Below, piece by piece: positions 20,908 to 31,013 of a stretch of DNA of 64,000 nt (its first letter is position 1; the number at the start of each line of letters is the position of its first letter). The stretch lies in assembly GCA_014281115.1 (NCBI GenBank), contig JACONQ010000013.1, positions 496,001-560,000 on the forward strand, written 5' to 3'. The notes beneath the pieces are model-generated. The model had not been told where the DNA came from, made no database searches, and saw only the letters and a program-made list of their open reading frames with translations. A program made the translations under genes and the position numbers. This DNA comes from Laburnicola sp. R22_1. Taxonomy: Eukaryota; Ascomycota; Dothideomycetes; Pleosporales; Didymosphaeriaceae.

Positions 20908-22240
20908 TATATCAGTATGGAGACGTTCATGCCGTCGTCTCACCAACCCTGTAGAGTCGCTTCTCTAGACTCTTTCCGTCCCTGTAACAACACTAGACAG
21001 CCGTGCAGGCAGTGGGTGTACATCTCTTCCTTCCCCATAGGCGGTTTGAAGTAATTGTAAGATATATGTGCGTGGGTTAATGACCAGTGTGTCTAGTTCA
21101 GCGTAGTGCATGCGCTTCTCAGCAACCACTGTGCAGTGTGACCACAGTCCCCTGAGTCGTTAGACCTTTTGGCATGGCCCATCCTTTACAAAGTCCACCC
21201 CCACATGTCAAGCGCCCAGCTTTCGATCGTGCGTCCAGTTACACCTGCACCCTGTTTACGAATGTCTTCGTCGACGGTTTTTGCTTCGCCTATGAAAGGG
21301 CACCGTCCAAACCCAATTATACACCGTGCATGCTCATGTGGTTCTGTTTTTCTCCGAAGAAACTCGCTTATCGGTAATTTCTTCTTCGCTCAACGCGCGG
21401 CTTGGAACCATGCCACTCGTTCCCGAGATCATGGCGAAACCCAGCATAGAGATGCTTGGGCAGTGGTTCTAGAAGCTCATACCCACCTCAGTCCCGACGT
21501 ATGAACCTGTCCGTACTGCTCATCATACACTGTCGGCATTCCCACAGGCGCTATCTCCACTGAAAATCTAGTAGCGATACGGGCTTACTAACCATCTTGT
21601 TCATGTCCTGCCGATCATCTGCAGCGCCGGTAAACCTAAATTTGACAGTTCAGACGGCGGCCTTTTAATTGCGTAGATGTGCCATGCCGACGGTCCGAGT
21701 AGTCCTGCGCATATTGTCATGTGCACACCGTCGAACTCGGCTCCGAAATTTTATCGCGCGGTAACTTTGGGCAGCTGGCCGTGAGTAGCATGCGTGTACA
21801 GTGGAGCTTGTCGCGTGTATGGTCTCCGCTTGCTCCACTTGCAGAGGGTCTGTTTTCCGATTGTCTGGTTTAAACGGCGTCTAGTGGGCTATGTATAGTA
21901 TGGGGCCCACTGAAGGTTGAAGCCGTCGGTTCACCTACCTGGAGCCTGGAAGTTGTACGACGCGAGCGACACGAGCGACACGATGGGTCGTATTTGAAGT
22001 TTTGTGGTTTGGGGTTCTCTTTTATTTCTTTCTGAAACTGAGGGTATTCGGGATTTGTTCGGAATACTAGTCAGTTATCTTGCGGGCACCACGGCACTTA
22101 CTAACTTATTCCGAGTTGGAAGATGCTGAGCCTGAGTCAGAGCTTTCCGTGTTTGAGACGGTCCTTGAAACGCGCGAAACGGCGTTTCGAGTGTGGACGC
22201 AGATGAACCAACCAGACTAAACGGTCGCTTATTTTTTTTC
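20908..22240. other. Intergenic
   Basis: The first about 150 bases are the probable 3' UTR of the DUF1279 gene. The rest has no supported gene. A short tandem GCGACACGA repeat lies at about 21962-21981. Confidence 0.45.
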
Positions 22241-22745
22241 TTGGCCCCACCTATGTAAAGTTCAACCCACCACCTCTCCTAAAAAATTATTAAAAAAATT
22301 ATAGTTCGTTTATATTTTTATATAAATTAATGGTTATATTGTTTATTTAGTATTAATTACTCTTTTTAACCTCTTTTTTAAATTAAGCCTATATGGGTTA
22401 GAATAGAAAAGCCGCTCTAATATAGCGCCTAAAAATCTAGTCTATATTTAGTCTCTACTAATTTTTTTGTGAACAAAGCCGCATCCCGCAGCTATACTTT
22501 GGTAAAAGAAATAACTATAGTCTCTACTAATATAATAATAGTTTAAACTATAACTATATAATGTTAACCTAACTACCTAAAAGTAGAATAATAAAGGCTT
22601 TTATCTTAAATAATATAATAAAAAAAGTAGAGCCCTTTACTTAGTAAATAAACAGAGCAATATATTATTATATATAAAGAATATAATTAAAATATAAAAT
22701 TTTAAAATTCTAAGAATTTTTTAAGGTGACTAACAGGTTAATTAG
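22241..22745. repeat. AT-rich island, probably a RIP-degraded transposable element
   Basis: About 500 bp with a sharp rise in A+T relative to the surrounding balanced sequence, full of TA-rich runs and without open frames. A block at 22575-22650 containing AAGGCTTTTATCTTAAATAATAT and TAGAGCCCTTTACTTAGTAAAT recurs in altered form at 23317-23392. Abrupt AT-rich patches in Pezizomycotina are usually repeats mutated by RIP (established for the group); here it is inference from composition. Confidence 0.7.
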
Positions 22746-23316
22746 GGCGACCAACTGCCTTAACTCTCGCTTAGTAGTTTGGTCGGCTCAACTGCATGCA
22801 CGTTTCGAGTGAGTGGGGGGCAGCGCTGGAGGGTTTACTGTTTACGGCATGTTTCTTGTTGTGGAGGGTCACTGGACATTGCTGCCCTGCGCTACGTCCT
22901 TTCGCTCCAACACTTCTGCAAACTTACTATTAGTGGGACGCAGTTGGCCAAGTTTTCATCGCAATGACCATGTATCAGAGCTGAGACCGAGTCTGGTGTC
23001 AAGGTTGAAATCCGGAAGGCGCTGTTCCGGCATTCTACTCGCTCGGCAGGGAGTGTGGTGACTGGTAAGTTTTGTATACGAGTGCTGGGGTGGGGAGCGG
23101 AGTGGTGTCAACGGATATATCTGAACTTTGGGGAACTTCGCACTCGCAGCGCGTGGCGCGGCTTTCGAGAGTTAGAGCTGTCATTTTGTGGTATGACGAA
23201 CCTTCACTAATGTGGGATGGTCGGTTTATTAACCAGTGTTCTGGAAGTATTTGCGAATACGAGAACACAACTCTAAATTATTACGTCTTTATGATGTGTG
23301 TGGCATTAATAAATCA

Positions 23317-23392
23317 ACCTAGGGTAGAAAAACAAGGCTTTTATTTTAATAATATTACAAAGAAACTAGAGCCCATTTCGTACTAAACAAAA
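23317..23392 (+). repeat. Second diverged copy of the block in the AT-rich island
   Basis: ACCTAGGGTAGAAAAACAAGGCTTTTATTTTAATAATATTACAAAG... TAGAGCCC parallels ACCTAAAAGTAGAATAATAAAGGCTTTTATCTTAAATAATAT... TAGAGCCC at 22575-22650 in the same orientation. Most differences are A/T substitutions and short indels. Confidence 0.65.
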
Positions 23393-23444
23393 TAAGTGTA
23401 AAAAGGTTGATCACAAAAAAAGTCTTTATGATACCGTAGAACTT

Positions 23445-23583
23445 GAAATTGACATATACCGGATTTGCCTAACCTAATATAGAACTAATCAGGGCTGCTA
23501 AATTATTATCTTAACCCGCTTTAACATAATATATATTGATTAGTTCCCTAGTAGTTTAGCCAAATCTAGTATGTGTCAATTTC
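23445..23583. mobile_element. MITE-like element with 47-bp inverted arms
   Basis: Positions 23445-23491 and the reverse complement of 23537-23583 agree at 39 of 47 positions, starting GAAATTGACA and ending GAACTAATCA. The arms enclose a 45-bp AT-rich loop. Total length is 139 bp with no coding capacity. Such a fold-back structure fits a small non-autonomous DNA element. Several arm differences are transitions of the RIP type. No clear target-site duplication was seen. It is not related to the pogo element's terminal repeats. Confidence 0.7.
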
Positions 23584-24327
23584 CGGGTGTAGTGATGATA
23601 TTCCTATCCACGCGCCATTATTGTAGCAGACTTTTGAGACAGAGCTCCAACGGATCAACCACACAATTTTTGAGTTCGCTCCTCCAGTCGCTATCAATGA
23701 TTGCTTTTGTATGTAAACACCATTCGACCGCGCCTGCGAATTCTGGGCCTGCTTCTTCGCCTACTTTCTCACTCCAAAGGATGGCTGCCGCATAGTCTAT
23801 GTTTGCGTTCGTGGATGTGGTGTCCTCCATCTTGAATTGTCGTCGAAAACTTGTCTTCTCGAGGGGGATACCGAAACAAAGTTCGAGGAGACAAATGCCC
23901 AGACTGCGTGTTGCGTCGCGAATAGGTGTGCAGTTTTTCTCCGCTAGATTATGAAGAATGTACGGATGGTCAAATGCGATGGCATTAGGTAGCGATGGGT
24001 CATGTTGAAAAACAAGTGTATCTTTTAATAGTGATTTCAGCTATGGAGTTGAACCCAGCTTGCATACGAATGCGTATAAACATGTCGTTTCTCGTCAAAT
24101 CTTATTCTGACAATGCCTGTTCACATTTTATTTCAGCATGCTAACTTAATTAGGTTAGATCCATTCTTGGTGGCTTTTGGTGGCTACTGCCTTGGTATAA
24201 ATACACTACTAAGCCTAAATTTCCGAACATTCAGGTAGCCTTTGCTAACTTAACAGCACAATCATCTACTAAATCCGTCCCACTGCTGCCTGAAGGGAGA
24301 AGTCTTCCCAGGTAGGCGTCGCCACGC
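23584..24327. other. Intergenic upstream of the metallophosphoesterase gene
   Basis: Contains a possible gene relic on the minus strand (23830-23618: 'SEKVGEEAGPEFAGAVEWCL' in a 70-residue open frame), resembling the short tail of ankyrin/NACHT-associated fungal proteins ('W.L..KA') but too short to assign. Otherwise nothing is supported. Confidence 0.4.
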
Positions 24328-25128
24328 ATGACTCTCCAAATCGTGTCGGACCTCCACCTTGAGTCACCGAAGGCCTACGACATCGTCACAATCACGCCGC
24401 GCGCGCCTCATCTTGCACTCCTAGGCGACATCGGCAATGTCACTCCGCACAAGGCCGACTTCTTAGCATTCCTTACTCAACAGCTCAAGCAATTCCGTAC
24501 CGTGCTCTTGGTGCCGGGTAACCACGAGGCATATTCTTCGGACTGGTCTGCCACTCTCGCCATTCTTCGCGCCTTCGAGGTAGAGGTCCGGAATGATAGC
24601 GCAGTTGGAGAATTCGTCTTACTCGACCGCACAGTTTTCCGACTGCCAGGTACAGACATCACAATCCTGGGCTGCAGTCTCTTTTCTTTCATTCCACCTG
24701 AGAGAGAGGTGGCAGTTAGCATGGGGCTGAACGACTTCTTCCAGATCGAGAACTGGGATGTTAGCGAGCACAACGCGGCCCACAAGCGAGACCTTGCGTG
24801 GTTGAACGACAAGATCGCAGTCTTTGAGCAGTCAAACACCAAGATCGTCGTCCTCACACATTGGAGCCCATCTGTGGATGCTCGCTCGACTGATCCTAAG
24901 CATGGTGCTAGTCCGATTTCGAGCGGCTTCTCGACCGACCTGTCTGACCAGCCCTGCTTCAAGAGTGGCAACGTCAAGCTTTGGGCATTTGGTCATACGC
25001 ACTACAATTGCGACATTGAGGTGGAGCGAGGAGGAGATGTGGGACCGTTGGGACTATTGGCGAACCAGCGGGGATATTACTTCGCCCAGGCTGAGGGATT
25101 CGACGGGGAGAAAACGGTAAATCTTTGA
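24328..25128 (+). CDS. Calcineurin-like metallophosphoesterase
   Basis: An intronless ORF of 266 residues. All metal-binding blocks of the calcineurin-like phosphoesterase fold are present in order: Asp8 and His10 ('SDLHLE'), Gly33-Asp34 ('LLGDIGN'), Gly-Asn-His-Glu 64-67 ('VPGNHEA'), His178 ('VLTHWSP') and 'GHTH' 222-225. These would bind two divalent metals and catalyse phosphoester hydrolysis. The length suits the small soluble fungal subfamily; there is no signal peptide or membrane segment, so it is probably cytosolic. The substrate is unknown. It stands alone between repeat-rich DNA and a damaged gene, with no operon-like neighbours. Confidence 0.92.
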   Translation: MTLQIVSDLHLESPKAYDIVTITPRAPHLALLGDIGNVTPHKADFLAFLTQQLKQFRTVLLVPGNHEAYSSDWSATLAILRAFEVEVRNDSAVGEFVLLDRTVFRLPGTDITILGCSLFSFIPPEREVAVSMGLNDFFQIENWDVSEHNAAHKRDLAWLNDKIAVFEQSNTKIVVLTHWSPSVDARSTDPKHGASPISSGFSTDLSDQPCFKSGNVKLWAFGHTHYNCDIEVERGGDVGPLGLLANQRGYYFAQAEGFDGEKTVNL

Positions 25129-25782
25129 AGGAATGCTGTAGGTGATATTCCACAATAGGTAATTCGAACGCAGAATTTACGGAAACTGATGGCTTCCAAG
25201 CTTAGTATGGAATCAGTAGATGAGCAAACGGGCCTGATACAATATAGCATCCGTAGTACCTACTATCGCGACCCTCGCTGTTTAACCAAACCTGCCATTA
25301 CAGGCATGCAATAGAAACAGGGCGCTTGCCACAAATGATTCTAGTCTTCCTAGGTTAGCCAAGTGATGAGCCCAGAAGTCGTGAGAGGCGCCAACACTGG
25401 AGACAGGGCAGGGCTCAGCGCTACCGTATTCGAACGCTTATTTTTAGAGTGAATGTTCAAGCGAAGCGTTCACACTTCTTCGTATAGGTACCAGTGCTAG
25501 GCCCGATAAACCCGAAAAGAGACATGCTCATTCTTTTCAACTTCTGTACCGTTCGAATATCATTCTCCCTGACATTCGAAAAGAAGAAAAAGATGACGTC
25601 GCTAGGCGCGTGCAAATGCAGTGCACTAGCTATGAGTGTGCTGTGTGTGGTCAGTGTCGTTGTTCCACTCTAACCGCTTTTATCATGAAGGTTACCCTTG
25701 CAACCTCTTTTCCTGCTGTCAAATTCTCGACCACAGCACAACGCCATCCACCTCTTTTGACCCAGTGATCCCTACAGGCAAA
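25129..25782. other. Intergenic
   Basis: No supported gene or RNA. This is the 3' flank of the phosphoesterase and the 5' flank of the damaged gene. Confidence 0.5.
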
Positions 25783-26616
25783 ATGAGTGAGGCAATTGTT
25801 ATGGTAGATCATATCCCCTCTTTTGTGGCCCGTATTGCCCAGGCGCTCAACTCGACCCAGGTGCGTTGCGTCCTTTGGGGCCACTGTCTCCTCAGCATCC
25901 ACAGCGTGCCAGCGATAATAGGCGCAAGTACCCCCAGCTATAGATGTTCCAAACTATAGCTAACATCTATCAAGTCTATTGATTTCGTGATTCCGGACAA
26001 CGGCTTGCAAATCAGCGTCGAGACGCTCCTCGACTTCGCAACCCTGTCCCCCGAGGTCCCTGCACACAAGGCGAACTCTGTCCGGCGAGTCCAGAGCAAC
26101 GATATTCACCGTCACCAGCTATTCACTTCCATATCCACGAGTCATCAGTTACTGTGAACCTGCAACTCCAATCTGAGACACTCTGGTTCCTACCGCCACT
26201 TGAACGATCCCTCTCATCGCCTCGAACAGCCAAGCTTCCTTCATACCTCGTGCTGGCATCCGACGAGACCGTTCTTCCACAGAGTCGACCAGGTCGTGGG
26301 TCAGGCGCGTACTCGGCTACAGAGTACCCTGTGCTTGCGCCGCGCGCTCCTATCTTATTGGAGGCATTGATGCCTGTGTTTGCACGTGGCTTCGGGACGC
26401 CCGGGCGTGTGGGTAGCTTTGGAATAGCTATGGTTGCGTATATTGGGGAGTATGTCGACGCAGATGGGTTTTTAGAGGTAGACCAGGGGCCGGAGCCGCT
26501 CAGAACGTTTTACAGGGAGCTGAAGCAGGGGGGGCAAGTCGGTTCGACAATGGACAAAGGAGTTGAAGGATGCGCTTGCAAAGGAGGACGAGGCTCGAAG
26601 GACTCCCTGTTCCTGA
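25783..26616 (+). pseudogene. Frameshifted conserved fungal gene (function unknown) with a probable GC-AG intron
   Basis: Exon 1 starts at ATG 25783 ('MSEAIVMVDHIPSFVARIAQ') and reads to 25923. A 51-nt intron with GCAAGT donor, CTAAC branch and AAG acceptor (25924-25974) removes an in-frame TAG and keeps frame ('SIDFVIPDN'). Between about 26030 and 26050 the coding signal moves to another frame ('GELCPASPEQRYSPSPAIHF', 'SETLWFLPPL', 'LASDETVLP'). At a run of seven G (26528-26534) it shifts again; the expected tail ('VRQWTKELKDALAKEDEARR') lies in the third frame and stops at 26614-26616. The overall pattern matches a large Pezizomycotina family of uncharacterised proteins with a CP...HFHI block and a C-terminal 'YRELK..' block. 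I know no function. Two frameshifts make it a pseudogene unless they are sequencing errors. Confidence 0.72.
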
Positions 26617-26806
26617 AGTTGTAGTATGTTGACTACAAGTATCTTGCGAAGGATGCGCCGAAGCGCCTATCTTGATAAAATGATCAACAATCAAATGCCA
26701 CTGTTCGACCTAGGCGCAATGAAGGAGGTGAAAATGCGGGGTACATAGACCGTGCATGTACCAATTTAAATAATACCCCAAGTCTCTCGAGAACTAGCCC
26801 ATCGTC

Positions 26807-28447
26807 ATGTTCCGCAATTCAACATTCGCACTCCTACTCTCGCAACTTCCCATCGCAACAGCTTCTTCCTTCCGCGACTCATGTCTAGCCTTCAACGCGA
26901 CATCCCACCTAACAAATTCTACACTCCGTCTCCGCGAACATGTACCAGCTAATACTACAATTCCGCTCGACGGTATGCACGCGACCTGCAGCCGGGCTAA
27001 TCAATTGTTCTCCGTCGAAGCATGTCGCATCGCCTTGACAACACCGACGACGAACCGCTCCTCGGTCATCGTCGAGGTCTTCCTGCCACAGACAGATTCT
27101 TGGACCGGGAGGTACCTTGCAACGGGAAATGGAGGCATAGATGGCTGCATTAAATACGAGGACATTGCATATGGCCTGTCCCAAGGCTTTTCTACGACTG
27201 GCTCCAACAACGGGCACAACGGCACTGGTGGCGCGGAATTTCTAAACAACGAAGACATCGTAATCGACTTCTCCTGGAGAGCGACCCACACTGCTACCGA
27301 AGCCGGGAAAACCTTGACCAAAGCATTCTATGGCAAAGATATCGGAGGAAGCTATTATATGGGTTGCTCGGGTGGTGGAAGGCAGGGAATTCAATCCATC
27401 GATCTATTCCCCAACGACTATGACGGCGTGCTCGTTGGTGCTCCGGCGCTGAATTTCAACTACATGTCTGCGTGGCGCGCAAGTTTCTACACCATCACCG
27501 GAGCGGTCGACAGCTCCGACTTCATCAAGCCTGAAGTCTGGCAGGGTCTAATTCATGACGAAGTGTTGAAGCAATGCGATGCTCTGGACGGCGTAAAAGA
27601 CGGGATCCTCGTCGACCCTGCACTTTGCGCTTCTACCTTTCAGCCCGAAGCACTCCTTTGTAACGGCAGCGAAGCGCCCAATTGCCTCACATCATCCCAA
27701 GTCGAAGTCGTCCGCAAGGTCTTCAGTCCCCTCTCCGGCACAGACAACGAACTGATATACCCCGCGCTCGCACCAGGCGCAGAAGCCCAAGCGACGCAAA
27801 GACTCCTCTCCGGCACACCCTTCGCCTACTCGGTCGACTGGTTCCGCTATGCGGTATACTCGGACCCTCTATGGGATCCCGCGAGCTGGACCATCACAGA
27901 CGCCTACGCAGCGCAAGACAAGAATCCTGGCAACGCAGTTACATGGCCAGCGGACCTTGCGCCTTTTCGAGACAACGGAGGAAAACTTCTCATTTACCAC
28001 GGTGGCGCGGATTACCAGATCACTGGCTTCAATACGGAGAGATGGTATGATTATCTTTCTCGGGGGATGGATGCTTCGAGCGGGGATCTGGATGAGTTTG
28101 TGAGATTCTTCCGGGTTCCCGGGATGGGGCATTGCGGTGGCGGCATGGGTGCGTGGCAGATTAGCCAGAGCATGGCTGCAGCGCGGGGAATAGAGTACGC
28201 TCCGCGTTATAATTTGTTAGCTGCGATGGTAGACTGGGTTGAGAATGGAGTAGCGCCGGATACGATTGTTGGGACGCGCTTTGTGGACGATTCGCCTGCT
28301 AAGGGCGTGGAATTGCAGAGGGTGCATTGCAGGTCAGTATATGAGTGGAAAACAACAGGTGGTATGGCTAACATGCTCAGATATCCTTTGCGCAGTACAT
28401 ATACTGGGGGCGACGCATCATTAGTAGAGAGCTGGGAATGCAAATAG
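26807..28447 (+). CDS. Secreted tannase / feruloyl esterase family hydrolase
   Basis: Exons are 26807-28332 and 28381-28447, giving 530 residues. The 48-nt intron (donor GTCAGT, branch GCTAAC, acceptor CTCAG) has no stop and preserves frame. Splicing gives 'HCRYPLRSTYTGGDAS', the usual family ending, so the unspliced version is judged wrong. Residues 1-19 are a signal peptide. The CS-D-HC active site of the tannase/FaeB family is complete: Cys187-Ser188 in 'GCSGGGRQG', Asp402 in 'HGGADYQIT', and His442-Cys443 in 'MGHCGGG'. A calcium-site-like 'DALDGVKDGI' lies at about 258-267. Family members cleave ester bonds of gallotannins or feruloylated plant cell-wall polysaccharides outside the cell; which substrate applies is not decidable here. 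Many N-glycosylation sequons fit secretion. Confidence 0.94.
   Translation: MFRNSTFALLLSQLPIATASSFRDSCLAFNATSHLTNSTLRLREHVPANTTIPLDGMHATCSRANQLFSVEACRIALTTPTTNRSSVIVEVFLPQTDSWTGRYLATGNGGIDGCIKYEDIAYGLSQGFSTTGSNNGHNGTGGAEFLNNEDIVIDFSWRATHTATEAGKTLTKAFYGKDIGGSYYMGCSGGGRQGIQSIDLFPNDYDGVLVGAPALNFNYMSAWRASFYTITGAVDSSDFIKPEVWQGLIHDEVLKQCDALDGVKDGILVDPALCASTFQPEALLCNGSEAPNCLTSSQVEVVRKVFSPLSGTDNELIYPALAPGAEAQATQRLLSGTPFAYSVDWFRYAVYSDPLWDPASWTITDAYAAQDKNPGNAVTWPADLAPFRDNGGKLLIYHGGADYQITGFNTERWYDYLSRGMDASSGDLDEFVRFFRVPGMGHCGGGMGAWQISQSMAAARGIEYAPRYNLLAAMVDWVENGVAPDTIVGTRFVDDSPAKGVELQRVHCRSVYEWKTTGGMANMLRYPLRSTYTGGDASLVESWECK
28333..28380 (+). other. Stop-free 48-nt intron in the tannase-family gene
   Basis: The intron runs AG|GTCAGT ... 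GCTAAC ... CTCAG|A. It is a multiple of three without stops, so a naive ORF reads through it and adds 16 foreign residues (SVYEWKTTGGMANMLR-like) next to the conserved C-terminus. Confidence 0.88.
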
Positions 28448-28518
28448 AATGGAACAAAATATAGATCATGTGCGCCAGGAGGAACGGCACAGGTATCTGT
28501 AGACAATGGTTGCTTCAC

Positions 28519-28637
28519 GGGGCCGAATTCTTTTTCAGGCGATATGCGAGTCACAATAAGGTGGATTAATAAAGCAACGTAACTATACTTCCATCACATG
28601 TAAACGCTTAACACCTTGCCGGTGAGGAGACCCGTAC
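28519..28637 (+). repeat. Dispersed repeat, copy 1
   Basis: The block running from GGGGCCGAATTC through GCGATATGCGAGTCACAA and AACTATACTTCCATCACAT to GCCGGTGAGGAGACCCGTA is closely matched, in the same order and orientation, at 33842-33957. It lies about 70 bp after the tannase stop codon. No coding capacity or obvious inverted termini. Confidence 0.85.
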
Positions 28638-29458
28638 TGTTGGAGGCATGCCGGCGCACACTGCCGGTATCTGTAGAAAGATACACAACCCAAAGAAAAG
28701 CGTCCAATGCATTACTACCTACCTAATTATAAAGAACGTTATAAAACTCATCCTCGACGTCAAACCAACAAACAAACAAACCTCAGCAAAAAAAAAAACC
28801 TTCCAATCCCCACCTCCAACACGCATGCGTCCCTAATCCGACCTAATCCGGTAACCCAAAAACCCCCATCGATCCGATCGCAGCATACACTTCGCTAAGC
28901 CCGGCCCCCGCCGGTGTTACTCACCAGTGGCAACCACGCATAATAAACAAAAACCATCCAAGTACCACTTGCCCACAACAAACACTTGGAAACAAAACTA
29001 CACGCATCCTCCCCCTCCCCACCTCAACCTACCCAAACCGGCAACCCACCCCCCGGAGAAGCGAAACCCATCGAAACCAGCGGGCACAACGCCCTCGCGC
29101 TAGGCCACCCGCTCGCCCAATAAAACAGCACACGCTTGCCCGTTTGAAGGCAGGCGCAAAAGGTAAGCGAATCAGAGCGAGGGCGTGAGAAGATGGTATT
29201 AGTTGGGGGGTGGGCATTGCGTGTTTGGCCTACGGGCTGCATGACGAATTGGAATTTGTCGTCTGGTATGTATGGGTTGAGGAGGAATTAGATGGTGGGA
29301 CCGTGTGCGTGCGTGGTGGTGAACGGGTGGGGAAGATGCTAACTGCAAGCTTTTTTAATTTTGAAAAGGGTATATGTTTGAATTGAACTGTCTATCATGC
29401 ATTTTGGATTCCGAGGCCATGAAATATCCTGCTGAATTACTTGTAAAGCAAAAGCAGC
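28638..29458. other. Intergenic between convergent tannase-family and eIF2B-beta genes
   Basis: No gene supported. It contains strongly strand-biased low-complexity DNA (A/C-rich about 28740-29060, then G-rich on the same strand), including an A8 tract near 28790. Confidence 0.5.
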
Positions 29459-31013
29459 TCATAGAGTGATGTCCTCTGTACGATAATGATCTGCAACAAT
29501 ACGGTAAAGATATGAGGGCGCATGTCCGCCACTGTCAATGTCAGCATCAGTTCAACATAATGAACTGCGTCGAGTACTTACAGATTGGTGATGTAGAGGT
29601 CGACGAGATCCGCCGGGACGTAATCGTATAGCGGATGCTCTACGTCGACCTCGTCTACGAACTCGCCATCCCCGTATGGCACTACCCTTCCTGCGTCCCC
29701 ATATTCGATTAGCTCGTCAATGTCGAACGGATACACCGGGCTCAATTTATACACGCCGCTGAGGACAACGACTGGCGTTTGGTGCTCCTTGGCAGCCTGT
29801 GCAATCATGTGAGCACCTGCGGCTGCAACGAGCCCGCCGTTGGCCAACACGGTATGTGTGGCTAGAATCACTTTGTTGACGCGGGACATTATGGCGAAGA
29901 CGTGAGAGTCAGGAATGACATAAACAGGTATGCCAGCGGCCGTGAGGGGCTTCCACAGATCTTCGTCCTCGTCGTGTAGCTGCGTTTCTCGTTTCCTTCC
30001 GGTGAGTAAGATTCCGTGTGTCGCTGTGTTGTCGTGTGGGAATGTTTCTGCGTGCACTACGGTGAATTTGCGTTTCTTCGCGGCGCTGAGGAGGAATTTC
30101 TGGACCGTCGTTGATGCGGTATGGGTGAGAATGATCTCGTTCGAATGTATATGCTCGAGGGCTACGCTAGCGATCTGCTCGTCCGATTGCTTCACCTCAT
30201 CTTTCAGCTCTTGAATGCCGATCTCAACTTCGTCCTTGAGTTTCTTGAGGCGATCGATATTCGCGCCCTTGCCAAGGTCCGCCAGCCGATCCATCAAGGT
30301 ATGCGCGCCCTTGGCATCCGGAGAAGTCTGGCGCGTCGGGGTACTGGTATTTGAGTCTGTAGGCTGCGAAAAGATACCGAACAGTGAATTGACTAGAGGC
30401 GCCGAGGAAGTAGGGGCGTACGACGTATGTGAGGTAACGAGTGGCGGCCTCCTGGAATTCTCCGACGAGTCAGATATGTCCGACATTATGCTCGAGTCCA
30501 TAGCCATAGGTTCCGCTGCTGCATGCCTGAGCGGATTGAAGGTCGATATGCTGGAAGCGATGGGCGGCCGGGACATGGAGTCGTGCTGCGGAGGGGTATG
30601 GTGGCCAGCCTCACTCCCCGTATGGCTGTCCCCGCCAGCATTGTCGTCGAGCACCTCCCGTACCAGGCCTAGGACGCGGCGCACAATGTTGCCCACGACC
30701 ACCTCACGGGGCTGGGCTGCGGTGAGCCGGCGTCCGACCTGCCGTATCCGCTCGACGAGCCGCGCAGCGTCTGGCCCTTTGAACTCGCGCACGACGCAGA
30801 GCATGAGCTCCGTCGTCGCTCTGGCACATGGTCGGGAGTTGCGGATCTGTCGTCGCTTGAGGAGTCTGCTTCTTGTTAGCGGTCGATTGCGCACGGCGGG
30901 GCACAGGAGCTTTACGATATCAGGTGCTCGACAGAGGGGTCGGCGGGGGTAGTTTTGAGCGACCTGAGGAAGGAGGTGAGCCCAGGCGCCAGAGGTGCGA
31001 CGCCCTGAGCCAT
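29459..31013 (-). CDS. GCD7: Translation initiation factor eIF2B subunit beta (GCD7 homologue)
   Basis: Exons are 31013-30916, 30865-29582 and 29531-29459, giving 484 residues. Introns (50 nt with CTAAC branch and GCAG acceptor; 50 nt with GTAAGT donor and GACAG acceptor) are clean and phases match. The regulatory eIF2B fold is plain: N-terminal helices ('RQVGRRLTAAQPREVVVGNI'), then 'HIHSNEIILTHTASTTVQKF', 'VIPDSHVFAIMSRVNKVILA', 'THTVLANGGLVAAAGAHMIA' and the C-terminal 'GGHAPSYLYRIVADHYR'. The protein is part of the cytosolic decameric guanine-nucleotide exchange factor that reloads eIF2 with GTP and senses eIF2-alpha phosphorylation. It has an insertion of roughly 100 Ser/Thr/Pro-rich residues (about 95-195) compared with the roughly 380-residue yeast protein. 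It is transcribed divergently from the NEM1 homologue. Confidence 0.95.

Noticed and set aside
25957..25959. In-frame TAG initially read as a nonsense mutation
   Set aside because: It lies inside a 51-nt segment with GC-AG intron signals whose removal preserves frame, so an intron is the better explanation.
28333..28380. Continuous 546-codon tannase-family ORF without intron
   Set aside because: The segment has a GTCAGT donor, GCTAAC branch and CTCAG acceptor, and its removal restores the usual family C-terminus.
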